Positions 46,398 through 59,778 of a stretch of 64,000 bases of DNA are shown here, in pieces. The translations under genes and the position numbers were made by a program. This DNA comes from CADEEN01 sp963816315. Lineage in GTDB: Bacteria > Pseudomonadota > Gammaproteobacteria > Burkholderiales > Burkholderiaceae_C. Position 1 is the stretch's first letter. Each line of letters starts with the position of its first letter. The stretch is from assembly GCA_963816315.1 (NCBI GenBank), contig CAWFJZ010000020.1, positions 62,001 through 126,000 on the forward strand. Reading direction: 5' to 3'. The notes beneath the pieces were generated by a model. That model was given only the letters and a program-made list of their open reading frames with translations, was not told the origin of the DNA and did not search any database.

Positions 46398-46772
46398 ATG
46401 ACGACCATGTTCACGCCCGACCACGAGTGGATCAACATCGAAGACCACGAAGCCGCCGTCGTCGGCATCACGCTGCATGCGCAGGATGCGCTCGGCGACG
46501 TGGTCTTCGTCGATCTGCCCGAAGTCGGCAAAACCTACAAGCGCGGCGAGGTCGTCGGCGTCGTCGAATCGGTGAAGGCGGCGGCCGACCTCTACATGCC
46601 GGCCGAGGGCGAAGTGGTCGAGGTCAACGAAGCGCTGCGCGCCGACCCGTCGCTGGCCAACACCGACCCGATGGGCAACGGCTGGTTCTTCAAGGTCCAC
46701 GTCACGCACATGGAGCAGTTCGACGAACTGATGGACCCGCCGGCTTACGACAAGTTGTTGACGACCCTTTGA
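46398..46772 (+). CDS. gcvH: Glycine cleavage H protein
   Basis: Lipoyl carrier of 124 residues; the lipoylated Lys is K60 in VVESVKAAADLYMP. The opening FTPDHEWI and the closing NGWFFKVHVTHMEQFDELMDPPAYDKLL are typical. It shuttles the aminomethyl group from GcvP to GcvT. An AAGGAGTC ribosome binding site lies before ATG 46398. Spacing of 20 nt to gcvT and 11 nt to gcvP indicates one operon. Confidence 0.97.
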   Translation: MTTMFTPDHEWINIEDHEAAVVGITLHAQDALGDVVFVDLPEVGKTYKRGEVVGVVESVKAAADLYMPAEGEVVEVNEALRADPSLANTDPMGNGWFFKVHVTHMEQFDELMDPPAYDKLLTTL

Positions 46773-46783
46773 TCTGCTGAACC

Positions 46784-49700
<2,917 letters not shown>

Positions 49701-49760
49701 TCGGGTCGAGCTTGCGCGCCGCCCTCCGGCTCAGCGCACACTGCAGACCGCGCAAAGTGC

Positions 49761-50819
49761 TCAGCGCATCGAAAACCCAGTAGCCGCCTTCATCCCCGAC
49801 AACGGCTCGATCAGCGACAGCAGCGGCTGCAACTCGCGGTACCTCGTCGCCACCTTCGTCGCATAAGCAAAGAACCGCGGCAGATCCGACGAGTACTTGG
49901 CCTTGCCGTCACGATGCTTCAAGCGGCAGAAGATGCCGAGCACTTTCAAATGCCGCTGCAAACCGATCCACTCGACATCGCGCCAGAACGCACCGAAGTC
50001 GTCACCCACCGGCAACGCCGCGCGCCGCGCCTTGTCCCAGTAGCGCACCGCCCAATCGAGCTCGAGCGCTTCGTCCCATGACCAGAACGCATCGCGCAAC
50101 AGCGACGCCACGTCGTACGCAATCGGCCCATACGCTGCATCCTGAAAATCGAGGATCGCGGGATTCGGGTCGGACACCATCAGGTTGCGCGGCATCCAGT
50201 CGCGGTGCACGGCGACCTTCGGCTGCGCTAACGCAGCCGCCACGAGCGCATCGCTGACCTGCTGCCACGTCTGTTGCTCGCGCTCACCCCACGTCACGCC
50301 GTACTCGCGCGCCACGCACCAGTCGGGGAAGAGTTGCAGCTCGCGCCGCAGCATCGCGTCGTCGTACGGCGGCAGCGTGTCGCCGGGCACCTTGCTCTGC
50401 CACTGCACCAGCGCCGTGATCGCGTCGCGCATCAGCGTGTCGGCCTGCTTCGGGCTGGCGTCGGCAAAGGCGTCGAGATACAGCGTGCGGCCGAGGTCGG
50501 TCAGCAGCAGGAAACCGCGCTCGACATCGGCGGCCAGCACCTGAGGCCCGTGCAGGCCCGCTTGCTCGATCAGTTGCGCGATCTTGACGAACGGCCGCAC
50601 GTCTTCCTGCGGCGGCGGCGCGTCCATCACGACGAGGCTGGCGCCCTTGTTGGCATCGATGCGCAGGTAGCGGCGAAAGCTCGCATCGGCCGATGCGGCG
50701 CGCAACGTCTCGCTGCGTAACCCGTGCTGCGCAGCCAGCGGCGCGAGCCACTGTTCGAAGTCGCGCTTGCGTTTCGGGTCGGCCCAGGAGACCTCGGTGG
50801 GGGCTGGTGTGGCTGTCAT
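49761..50819 (-). CDS. amgK: AmgK-like sugar kinase (aminoglycoside phosphotransferase fold)
   Basis: Product of 352 residues with the phosphotransferase signature VHRDWMPRNLMV (catalytic Asp) and ILDFQDAAYGPIAYDVASLLRD (metal Asp). The start has DASFRRYLRI and SLVVMDAPPPQED, as in AmgK, the N-acetylmuramate/N-acetylglucosamine anomeric kinase of the peptidoglycan recycling route in pseudomonads. The divergent lptD-surA-rsmA block beside it is the standard neighbourhood. The usual partner murU is not adjacent; gcvP lies there instead. Substrate assigned by homology pattern and context. Confidence 0.87.
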   Translation of the reverse strand: MTATPAPTEVSWADPKRKRDFEQWLAPLAAQHGLRSETLRAASADASFRRYLRIDANKGASLVVMDAPPPQEDVRPFVKIAQLIEQAGLHGPQVLAADVERGFLLLTDLGRTLYLDAFADASPKQADTLMRDAITALVQWQSKVPGDTLPPYDDAMLRRELQLFPDWCVAREYGVTWGEREQQTWQQVSDALVAAALAQPKVAVHRDWMPRNLMVSDPNPAILDFQDAAYGPIAYDVASLLRDAFWSWDEALELDWAVRYWDKARRAALPVGDDFGAFWRDVEWIGLQRHLKVLGIFCRLKHRDGKAKYSSDLPRFFAYATKVATRYRELQPLLSLIEPLSGMKAATGFSMR

Positions 50820-50867
50820 GGATAATTTTCATTCTACAAATCCAATCCAGCCCCCGCTCTTTGCCTG

Positions 50868-53225
50868 ATGCCCCTTGATCGCCACGCCCTGGCGCTGGCC
50901 GCCCTGCTGCTGTCGATGCCCTCGCTGGTGTCGGCCCAGGCGACGCGCGCCAACGTCGGCGGCGGCATCGACGAGCGCCAGTTGCCGCTGACGCTCGAAG
51001 CCGACGAGCTGCAAGGCCGCCCGGATCTCGACTTCGTCGCCGAGGGCAAGGTGCTGCTGCAGCGCGGCCGCCTGACGATCAAGAGCGACCGCCTCGACTA
51101 CGACAACGTGGCCGACCGCGCCGGCGCGCGCGGGAATGTGCGCATCGAAGTCAGCGACGGCAGCTGGTTCGCCGGTCCCGAGCTGTCGCTGACGCTCGGC
51201 CGCTTCGAAGGCTGGTTCACCAAGCCGGAGTACTTCTTTGCGCGCACCAAAGCCGGCGGCCGCGCCGAGCGCATCGACTTCATCGACGAGCAACGGGCCC
51301 AGCTCACACGCGCCGACTACACGAGTTGCACGCGCGACGGCGACGGCATGCCGGCCTGGCTGCTCTCCGCCGATCGCGTCAAGCTCGACTTCGAGACCAA
51401 CACCGGCATCGCCGAAGGCGCGGTGCTGCGCTTTCTCGGCGTGCCGATCCTCGGCGCGCCGGTGCTGTCGTTTCCGCTCACCGACGAGCGCAAGTCGGGC
51501 TGGCTGCCGCCGACGCTGAACCTCGACAGCAAGAGCGGCCTCGAAGTGGCCGTGCCCTGGTACTGGAACATCGCGCCGCAGCGCGATGCCACGTTGACGC
51601 CGATCGTCTATACGCGCCGCGGCTTCGGCGCGCTCGGCGAAGCGCGCTACCTCGAGCCGCGCCACGGCGGCGAAGTGCAGTGGCATTGGCTGCCGCACGA
51701 CCGCGTCTTCGAGGCCTCGCGCAGCGCGCTGCAGTGGAAGCAGCAGGGCTTCGCTTTCGGCAGCGCCGCCGCCGATGCATGGCGCTGGCGGCACGAGGGC
51801 CTGCGCGTCTCCGACGACGCCTACTGGAAAGACTTCGGCAACGCGCTGCGCTCGTTCACGCCGCGCCTGCTGCCGATGTCGGCCGGCGCCGAGCACGATT
51901 GGCGCGTCGCCGGCATGGACACCACGACCTACGCCCGCGTGCAGTACTGGCAGGTGCTGCAGGACGCCGATCCGCTGGCGCTGATCAGCGCGCCGTACCA
52001 CCGCGCGCCGCAGGTCGGCTGGCGCGGCCTCGGCCGGCCGTGGGACAGCGGCCCCGAGCTGTCGTTCGAGGCCGAGGCGAATCGCTTTCGCCTCACGCGC
52101 GACGACCCTGGTGTGCCGGCGCGCCCCGACGGCGAGCGCGTGCACCTGCTGGCGCAGGCCAGCCACACCTGGCGCGACGCCGGCGCCTGGCTGACGCCGC
52201 GCGCGGCATTGAACTTCGCCCAGTACCACACCGACACGCCGATGAGCGACGGCCGCACGAGCGCCTCGCGCGCCATCCCGACGCTGAGCCTCGACGGCGG
52301 CCTGCAGTTCGAGCGCGCCGCGCAGTGGGGCGAGCGGCGCCTGACGCAGACGCTCGAGCCGCGCGTGCTCTACGTCAACACGCCGTACCGCGCGCAGGAA
52401 ACGCTGCCGCTGTTCGACAGCGCGGCCAAGGACTTCAACACCATCTCGGTCTTCAGCGACAACGCCTTTGCCGGCGTCGATCGCGTCAGCGACGCGCACC
52501 AGGTGACGGCCGGCGTGACGACGCGCATGATCGACACCGCCAGCGGCCGAGAGGCCTTGCGGCTGGGCATCGCGCAGCGCTACCTGCTGCGCGACCAGCG
52601 CATCACGCCCGACGGCGTGCGCCTCGAACAGCGCTTCTCCGACGTGCTGCTCGACGGCAGCGCGCACCTGTCGTCGAAGTGGACCTTCGACGCCGCGGCG
52701 CAGTACAGCCCCGAGTCGAACCGCGTCACGCGCTCGCTGCTCTCGGCACGCTTTCAGCCGGGGCCGTTTCGCACGCTGTCGATGGCCTACCGCCTGACGC
52801 GCGGCGCCAGCGAGCAGCTCGACGTCGGTTGGCAGTGGCCGCTGTACACGCGCGATCGCAACGCTGCGCCCAGCAGCAGCGGCAGCGATTGCCGCGGCAC
52901 GCTCTACGGCGTCGGCCGCATCAACTACTCGATGAAAGACAGCCGCATCACCGATTCGCTGGCCGGCTTCGAGTGGGACGCCGGCTGCTGGATCGGCCGA
53001 CTCGTCGCCGAGCGCATCTCCACCGGCCGCGCCGAAGCGACGACACGCTTGTTGTTGCAACTCGAGCTGGTGGGCCTGTCACGCCTGGGTTCGAACCCGC
53101 TGGCGGTCTTGAAGGACAATATCCCCGGCTACACGCTGCTGCGCGAAGACCGCAGCGACCCGCCACTGCGCACCTACACCAACCGCAGCGCGCCTGCTCC
53201 CACCCCTGCTGCGCCAGACCGATGA
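50868..53225 (+). CDS. lptD: LPS-assembly protein LptD
   Basis: Outer-membrane beta-barrel of 785 residues that inserts lipopolysaccharide with LptE. After the signal (ends LVSAQA) comes the OstA-like N-terminal domain (LTLEADELQGRPDLDFVAEGKVLLQRGRLTIKSDRLDYD), then the barrel with repeated aromatic strands. LGVPILGAPVLSFPLTDERKSGWLPPTL is a signature. Cys residues are few: one at ~154 (YTSC), ~675 and ~707 (DAGCW); the N-terminal Cys and the usual CC pair of the enterobacterial protein are not all present. Start at 50868; no strong ribosome binding site. Overlaps surA by ATGA. Confidence 0.95.
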   Translation: MPLDRHALALAALLLSMPSLVSAQATRANVGGGIDERQLPLTLEADELQGRPDLDFVAEGKVLLQRGRLTIKSDRLDYDNVADRAGARGNVRIEVSDGSWFAGPELSLTLGRFEGWFTKPEYFFARTKAGGRAERIDFIDEQRAQLTRADYTSCTRDGDGMPAWLLSADRVKLDFETNTGIAEGAVLRFLGVPILGAPVLSFPLTDERKSGWLPPTLNLDSKSGLEVAVPWYWNIAPQRDATLTPIVYTRRGFGALGEARYLEPRHGGEVQWHWLPHDRVFEASRSALQWKQQGFAFGSAAADAWRWRHEGLRVSDDAYWKDFGNALRSFTPRLLPMSAGAEHDWRVAGMDTTTYARVQYWQVLQDADPLALISAPYHRAPQVGWRGLGRPWDSGPELSFEAEANRFRLTRDDPGVPARPDGERVHLLAQASHTWRDAGAWLTPRAALNFAQYHTDTPMSDGRTSASRAIPTLSLDGGLQFERAAQWGERRLTQTLEPRVLYVNTPYRAQETLPLFDSAAKDFNTISVFSDNAFAGVDRVSDAHQVTAGVTTRMIDTASGREALRLGIAQRYLLRDQRITPDGVRLEQRFSDVLLDGSAHLSSKWTFDAAAQYSPESNRVTRSLLSARFQPGPFRTLSMAYRLTRGASEQLDVGWQWPLYTRDRNAAPSSSGSDCRGTLYGVGRINYSMKDSRITDSLAGFEWDAGCWIGRLVAERISTGRAEATTRLLLQLELVGLSRLGSNPLAVLKDNIPGYTLLREDRSDPPLRTYTNRSAPAPTPAAPDR

Positions 53226-54558
53226 CCCCATTCCCCCGCCCCCACACGCTGCTCGCCGCGCTGACGCTGCTGGCCGCGGCGCTGGCCGCGCCCGCCGCGT
53301 GCGCACAAGCGCTGCGCGGCGCGCCGACGCTGCGCCCCGGCGACCACATCGCCGTGGTCGTCAATCAGGAACTGGTGACGGCGTACGAAGTCAACCAGCG
53401 CGTGGCCCTGGCCCGCGCCGACGCGCAGCGCAAGAACCAGCGCCTGCCCGCCGACGGCGAGCTGCGCAGCATGGTCCTCGAATCGCTGATCGAAGACCGC
53501 GCGCTGCTCTCGCACGCGCGCGACAGCGGCATCAAAGTCGATGACAACGAGATCGATCGCGGCGTGGCCGTGGTGGCGGCGCAGAACCAGTTGACGCCGC
53601 AGCAATTGCGCCAGCGCCTGGCGCAGGACGGCCTGGACCTGCCGCGCTTTCGCGCCAACCTGCGCGACCAGATCATGGTCGAGCGCGTGCGCGAGCGCGA
53701 GGTCGCGCAGCGCATCCGCATCACCGACGGCGAGATCGACGCGCTGATCGACAAGCAGCGCGGCGGCAGCGCGCCGGCGAAGTGCAATACAACATCGCCC
53801 AGGTGCTGATCAAGCTGCCCGAAGGCGCCAATGAGAGCACGGTGGCCGAGCGCCGCGCGCGCGCCGAAGCGGCGCTGGCGCGCATCCGCGGCGGTGAAGA
53901 CTTTGCCGCGGTGGCCAGGCAGGTCAGCGAAGACGACAACAAGGAACGCGGCGGCGAAATCGGCCTGCGCCCGGCCGACAAGCTGCCCGACATCTTTCTC
54001 GAAACCGTGCGCCCGCTGCAGGCCGGCCAGTTGGCGCCGGCGCTGCTGCGCACCGGCGCCGGCTTTCACGTCTTGAAGCTGCTCGACCGTGCCGAAGGCG
54101 GCGCGCTGCGCGTCACGCAAACGCGCGCGCGCCACGTGCTGCTGCGGCCGTCGGAGCAGTTGACCGAAGCCGCGGTGCGCACGCGTCTGACCGAATTCAA
54201 GCGCCAGATCGAAAGCGGCCAGCGGCGCTTCGAAGACATCGCGCGCGAACATTCGCTCGATGGTTCGGCCAGCGCCGGCGGCGACCTCGGCTGGGCCTCG
54301 CCCGGCCAGTTCGTGCCCGAATTCGAACAGGCGATGAATGCCCTGGCCCTCGGCGGCGTGTCGGCGCCGCTGGAAACGCGCTTCGGCTGGCACCTGATCC
54401 AGGTGCAGGAGCGGCGCACCGTCGTGCCCGACACCAAGCAGTTGCGCGACCAAGCGCGGCAGGCGCTGCGCGAACGCAAGTTCGAAGACGCGTATGCGGA
54501 GTGGGTGCGCGAAGTGCGCGGCCGCGCGTATGTCGAGTTCCGCGAGCCGCCGCAGTGA
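53222..54558 (+). CDS. surA: Periplasmic chaperone SurA, frameshifted
   Basis: Peptidyl-prolyl isomerase and chaperone for outer-membrane proteins. A signal peptide (to AACAQA) precedes the SurA N domain (DHIAVVVNQELVTAYEVNQRVALA ... LIEDRALLSHARDSGIKVDDNEIDRGV). The frame breaks at ~53778, where one base is missing (GCGCCGGC|GAAGTGC), and continues as VQYNIAQVLIKLPEG with two parvulin domains (GGEIGLRPADKLPDIF and GGDLGWASPGQFVPEFE). Repaired length is 445 residues. It starts inside the lptD stop. The gene is rarely lost in this class, so a sequencing deletion is likely. Confidence 0.93.
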
Positions 54559-54565
54559 TGGCGCG

Positions 54566-55321
54566 TTGAAGCACCAGCCGCGCAAACGCTTCGGCCAGCA
54601 CTTCCTGACCGACACCGGCGTCCTCGACGCCATCGTGGGCGCGATCGATCCGAAGCCCGGCCAGCCGCTGATCGAAATCGGCCCCGGCCTCGGTGCGCTG
54701 ACGCTGCCGCTGCTGGAGCGCTGCGGGCGCTTGACCGTGATCGAGCTCGACCGCGACCTGGCTGCGCGCCTGCGCAAGAACGCCGCGCTCGATGTCATCG
54801 AAGCCGACGTGCTGACGGTGGACTTCGCCGCGCTGGCGGCACAACGCAGCGCCAGGCTGCGCGTCGTCGGCAACCTGCCCTACAACATCTCGACGCCGAT
54901 CCTGTTCCATCTGCTCGAAGCGGCGGCGCAGATCGAAGACCAGCACTTCATGCTGCAAAAGGAAGTCGTGCAGCGCATGGCCGCGCAACCATGCACCAAG
55001 GACTACGGCCGCCTGTCGGTGATGCTGCAATGGCGCTATCACATTGAATCGGTTCTCGACGTGCCGCCGGAGGCCTTCGAGCCGCCGCCGCGCGTGGACT
55101 CCGCCGTCGTGCGCATGCTGCCCTGGCCGCAGCCCGCCGTGCTCGATGCGAAGACGCTCGAAGCGCTGGTCGCCTCGGCGTTCTCGCAACGGCGCAAGCT
55201 GCTGCGCCACAGCCTCGGCCGCTGGCTCGACGAGCGCGGCTTCGACGGCACGTTCGATCTGCAGCGGCGTGGCGAAGAGGTGCCGGTGGCCGAGTACGTC
55301 ACGCTGGCGCAGGCGGTCTGA
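54566..55321 (+). CDS. rsmA: 16S rRNA dimethyladenosine transferase
   Basis: Dimethylates A1518/A1519 of 16S rRNA. QPRKRFGQHFLTD is the family start, IEIGPGLGALTLPLL the SAM site, and NLPYNISTPI the catalytic NLPY loop. About 251 residues, normal length. The only in-frame start is a TTG at 54566; an ATG at 54558, overlapping the surA stop, would give MAR followed by a stop unless one base is missing between GCGCGT and TGAAGCAC. As ATGA coupling is the rule in this operon, the true start may be 54558 with an indel. A terminator follows at 55349-55373. Confidence 0.93.
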   Translation: MKHQPRKRFGQHFLTDTGVLDAIVGAIDPKPGQPLIEIGPGLGALTLPLLERCGRLTVIELDRDLAARLRKNAALDVIEADVLTVDFAALAAQRSARLRVVGNLPYNISTPILFHLLEAAAQIEDQHFMLQKEVVQRMAAQPCTKDYGRLSVMLQWRYHIESVLDVPPEAFEPPPRVDSAVVRMLPWPQPAVLDAKTLEALVASAFSQRRKLLRHSLGRWLDERGFDGTFDLQRRGEEVPVAEYVTLAQAV

Positions 55322-55348
55322 TCGCAGCGGCCTGACGGGTACCAGAAA

Positions 55349-55373
55349 AACGCCCCGGCGGGGCCGGGGCGTT
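55349..55373. terminator. Bidirectional intrinsic terminator
   Basis: AACGCCCCGGC and GCCGGGGCGTT form a perfect 11-bp stem with a GGG loop. On the minus strand it is followed by a run of five T, giving a classical Rho-independent terminator for the peptidase gene; on the plus strand it ends with TTTCG and closes lptD-surA-rsmA. Confidence 0.9.
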
Positions 55374-55391
55374 TCGCGTTCGATGCGGCGC

Positions 55392-56978
55392 TCAGCGCGT
55401 CGCGTTGCCGTGGTGGTCGTTCTCCTCGGCCGGCGGCATCTTGAAGTTGCCCTTGCCGCGCTGGCCGTTGACGACCTCGGTGTTCATCGCGAACTGCAGC
55501 ACCGCGTAGGCGATCGCGTCGCTGTTGACGTCGAGCGCGATGTCGTTGTTGTTGGCGTAGGTGTCGCAGCGCAGGTGGTAGCACGGGTCGTACGGCTGGC
55601 CCGCGGTGCCGCCCCAGAGCGCCGCCTCGGCGGCCGTCTTGACGCCCTCGGCGCCGGTGAACAGGCCGCCGGCCGGGATGCCGTCGGCGATGAACGGGCC
55701 GTAGTCGGAGCGGCCGGTGAAGTCGGTGCCCTTGAACGGCACGCCGCGCTGCGGTGAAGAAGCTCTCGAACACCTTCTCGATCTCCGCCGAGCCGGCCGG
55801 GCCGGCGGCCGGCGCCGGCGACGTCGGAGTCGTCGCCGTCGTAGATGAAGAACACGTGGTTCGGCGAGCCGACCATGTCGAAGTTCAGGTACAGCGCGAT
55901 CTTCGCCTTCTCTTCGGCGCTCAAGCCGGCGACGTAGGCGGTCGAGCCGACCAGGCCCGACTCCTCCGCGCCCCACCACGCGAAGCGCAGCTTGTTGCGC
56001 GGCTTGACCTTGGCCATCTGGATCGCCGTCTCGAGGATCGCGGCGCTGCCCGAGCCGTTGTCGTTGATGCCGGGGCCGCGCTGCACCGAGTCGAGGTGCG
56101 CGCCCGCCATCACGACGTTGTTCGGGTCGCCGTCGCGCGACTCGGCGATCACGTTGTACTGCGTGACGTTCTGCGGCGGCGTCGACGCGCGATCGCGCGC
56201 CGACGAGCCCGGCTTGCGCCAGCGCGCTGCGCCGTCGGCGAACGACGCGCCGACGACCGGGATCGTCACGCCGTGCGCCGGCGCCAGCGTGCCGATGATC
56301 AGCGGCTCGCGCGTCGGGCGTGTTGCCCTGGTTGAAGATGATCACCGCCGACGCGCCCGCGGCCTGCGCGTTCAGCGCCTTCACCGCGAAGGTGCAGGTG
56401 CCGCGCTGGACCAGCGCGATGTTGCCGGCCGGGAAGCCGGCGAAGTCGGCCGCCTCGCAGCCGCTGGTGCTGGCGCGCGGCGGCACGAGGTTGATGTCGA
56501 CCGCGGTCACGGCCGCGGTGACGTCGCCGACCCGGTGCCGGTGAAGGTGCCCGATCTCGTAGGTCGCGGCGAGCGGCGCGAGTCTGCTGCAGCAGCGGCA
56601 GCGCGACGTAGATGAACGGGAACGCGTTCGAGCGTCACGTCGTAGCCGGCGGCCGTCATCTTGCCGACGATGTACTGCACGCTCTGGTCGTAGCCCGGCG
56701 TGCCGGCGGCGCGAATGCCGCCGTTCGCGTCGGCGATCGCCTGCAGTGCCGCCTGGTGCCGGCGCACGCCCTCGAGCGTGACGCACTGCAGCAGCTTGGC
56801 GTGGGTGTTGTTGACGCGCGGGTCGCAGAGACTCGGCGCCGAGCGCGCCCACGCGCGCATCGGCAACGGCGTCGTCGCCGCCGCCGCCGCACGACGCGAC
56901 GACGAGCGCAGCGGCGATCGCCAGCGCGGACAGGCCAATTGAGCGCGGGGCACCGTGCTCCAGGTCGGATCGCTTCAT
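55392..56978 (-). pseudogene. M28 family metallopeptidase lipoprotein, multiply frameshifted
   Basis: Pieces in three frames assemble into one M28 aminopeptidase with a PA domain. The order is a lipoprotein signal (LAIAAALVVASCGGGG), then NGGIRAAGTPGYDQSVQYIVGKMTAAGYDVTL, a PA domain (SGCEAADFAGFPAGNIALVQRGTCTFAVKALNAQAAGASAVIIFNQGN), and the metal site GAHLDSVQRGPGINDNGSGSAAILE (His, Asp) and AWWGAEESGLVGS (catalytic Glu). The end is TDFTGRSDYGPFIADGIPAGGLFTGAEG. At least six breaks lie at ~56830, 56630, 56590-56540, 56313, 55805 and 55754. Either a decayed gene or very error-rich sequence. If intact, it would be an exported aminopeptidase of ~520 residues. Confidence 0.8.
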
Positions 56979-57168
56979 GTTGTACCTCTCTCGGGCCCTC
57001 GTCGAGCCCCGGTTGCTTGTCGATCACGCCGCGGCGGTGGCCGCGGCGCGGGGAAGGCCCGCCGCAGTAGCAGCGGGGCGCGTAGCGTGCACTGATTGGC
57101 GCGCGAATCGCCAGCCTGCGAGCGGCCCTATTCGGTGACGAGAACGTGCCAGGCGCCGCGGCGGCCGC

Positions 57169-58165
57169 TCACGCCGCCATCGGCACCAGAAAGTCGCGGC
57201 TGATGCCGACACCGAGATCGCCGACGCGATCGAGGAACTGCGTCAGAGGTACGCATGCAGCCCGGTGGCCAGGATCTCGTCGATGCGGCCATATTGCAGA
57301 TCGCTCTGCAGCCGGCCCGCGCGGCGCAGCGTCTCGTCGCTTTGCGCATTGGCCACGAGCTGCAGGTTGGTCGTCAACGCGTTCATGCACGCCGCCAGCG
57401 AGCGCGGCATGTCGGGGCGCAGGATCAGCAACTCGGCCACCTTGTCGGGCCGGATCACGTTGCGATAGACCTTGCGATAGACCTCGAAGCCGGAGACCGA
57501 TCGCAGCACCGCGCTCCAGTATGGAAATCGACCTCCAGCGTTTCACGCGCGGCGGGCCCTTGCGATTGCGATTGCGATTGGCCGCCACGCGGGCCGAAGT
57601 AGTCGCCGGCCAGGCTCTGGAACTTGACGTCGAGCAGCCGCGCGGTGTTGTCGGCGCGTTCGAGGAAGGTGCCGATGCGCAGGAAGTGCAGCGCCTCGTC
57701 CTGCAGCATCGTGCCGACCGTCACGCCGCGCGACAGGTGCGAGCGGAACTTGACCCACTCGAACAAGCTGCTCGGATCCTTGTGCATCGTCTTGCCGGCG
57801 AGCAGGCGGTTGAACTCGAGCCAGGTCTGGTTGGTGGTCTCCCACACTTCCGTCGTCAACGCGCCGCGCACCGCGCGCGCGTTCTCTCGAGCCGCGGCCA
57901 CGCAGGCGGTGATCGACGACGGGTTGCCGGCATCGCGGACCATGAACTCCATGACATGGCGGCTGTCGAAGTCCGGGTACTTCTTCGCGAACGCACCTGT
58001 CAGTTCCGAGATGCCGAGCACGCCGCGCCAACCCTGTTCGGCCTGCTCGGCCGATTGCGGCAGCAGCGACATCTGGTAGTTGACGTCGAGCATGCGCGCG
58101 GTGTTTTCGGCGCGCTCCATGTAGCGCGCCATCCAGAACAGGTGGTCTGCGGTGCGTGACAGCAT
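57169..58165 (-). CDS. Alpha-E domain protein, frameshifted
   Basis: Helical protein of the alpha-E family (DUF403). The opening MLSRTADHLFWMARYMERAENTARMLDVNY is diagnostic, and ARENARAVRGALTTEVWETTNQTWLE and LHFLRIGTFLERADNTARLLDVKF follow. At ~57522 one base appears missing, after which YWSAVLRSVSGFEVYRKVYR... continues in another frame; at ~57247 a second missing base lets TQFLDRVGDLGVGISRDFLVPMAA reach the stop at 57169. Repaired length is ~332 residues. Alpha-E proteins always travel with circularly permuted ATP-grasp and transglutaminase genes, as here; the biochemical role is unknown. Confidence 0.85.
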
Positions 58166-58178
58166 GATCAGTTCTCCC

Positions 58179-59607
<1,429 letters not shown>

Positions 59608-59667
59608 GTCAGTGGTCCACGCCGCCAAGCGGCGCCCGCGACGCGTGAAGCGGGCGCAACCGAGCGG

Positions 59668-59743
59668 ACGCCGCGGAACCGGCTTTGCCGGGCCGCTGGC
59701 GGCGCCCCCTCAAGGGGGAGGCGGCGAAGCCGCTTCGGGGGTG
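59668..59743. repeat. Palindromic intergenic repeat in the ATP-grasp operon
   Basis: GGAACCGGCTTTGCCGGGCC, then GGCGCC, a C-run/G-run hairpin (59704-59719) and GGCGGCGAAGCCGCTTCGGG. It matches the reverse complement of the element inside hutH. It lies within the 171-bp gap between the transglutaminase gene and the ATP-grasp gene, the only sizeable gap in the operon; it may have been inserted there and could attenuate or stabilise the mRNA. Confidence 0.8.
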
Positions 59744-59778
59744 TTTCATCCTGGGGCTCCTCGCAATTCTTCTGCCAG

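Noticed and set aside
50829..53060. 743-codon minus-strand open frame opposite lptD
   Set aside because: Same reason: frame opposite the lptD coding strand without any recognisable domain.
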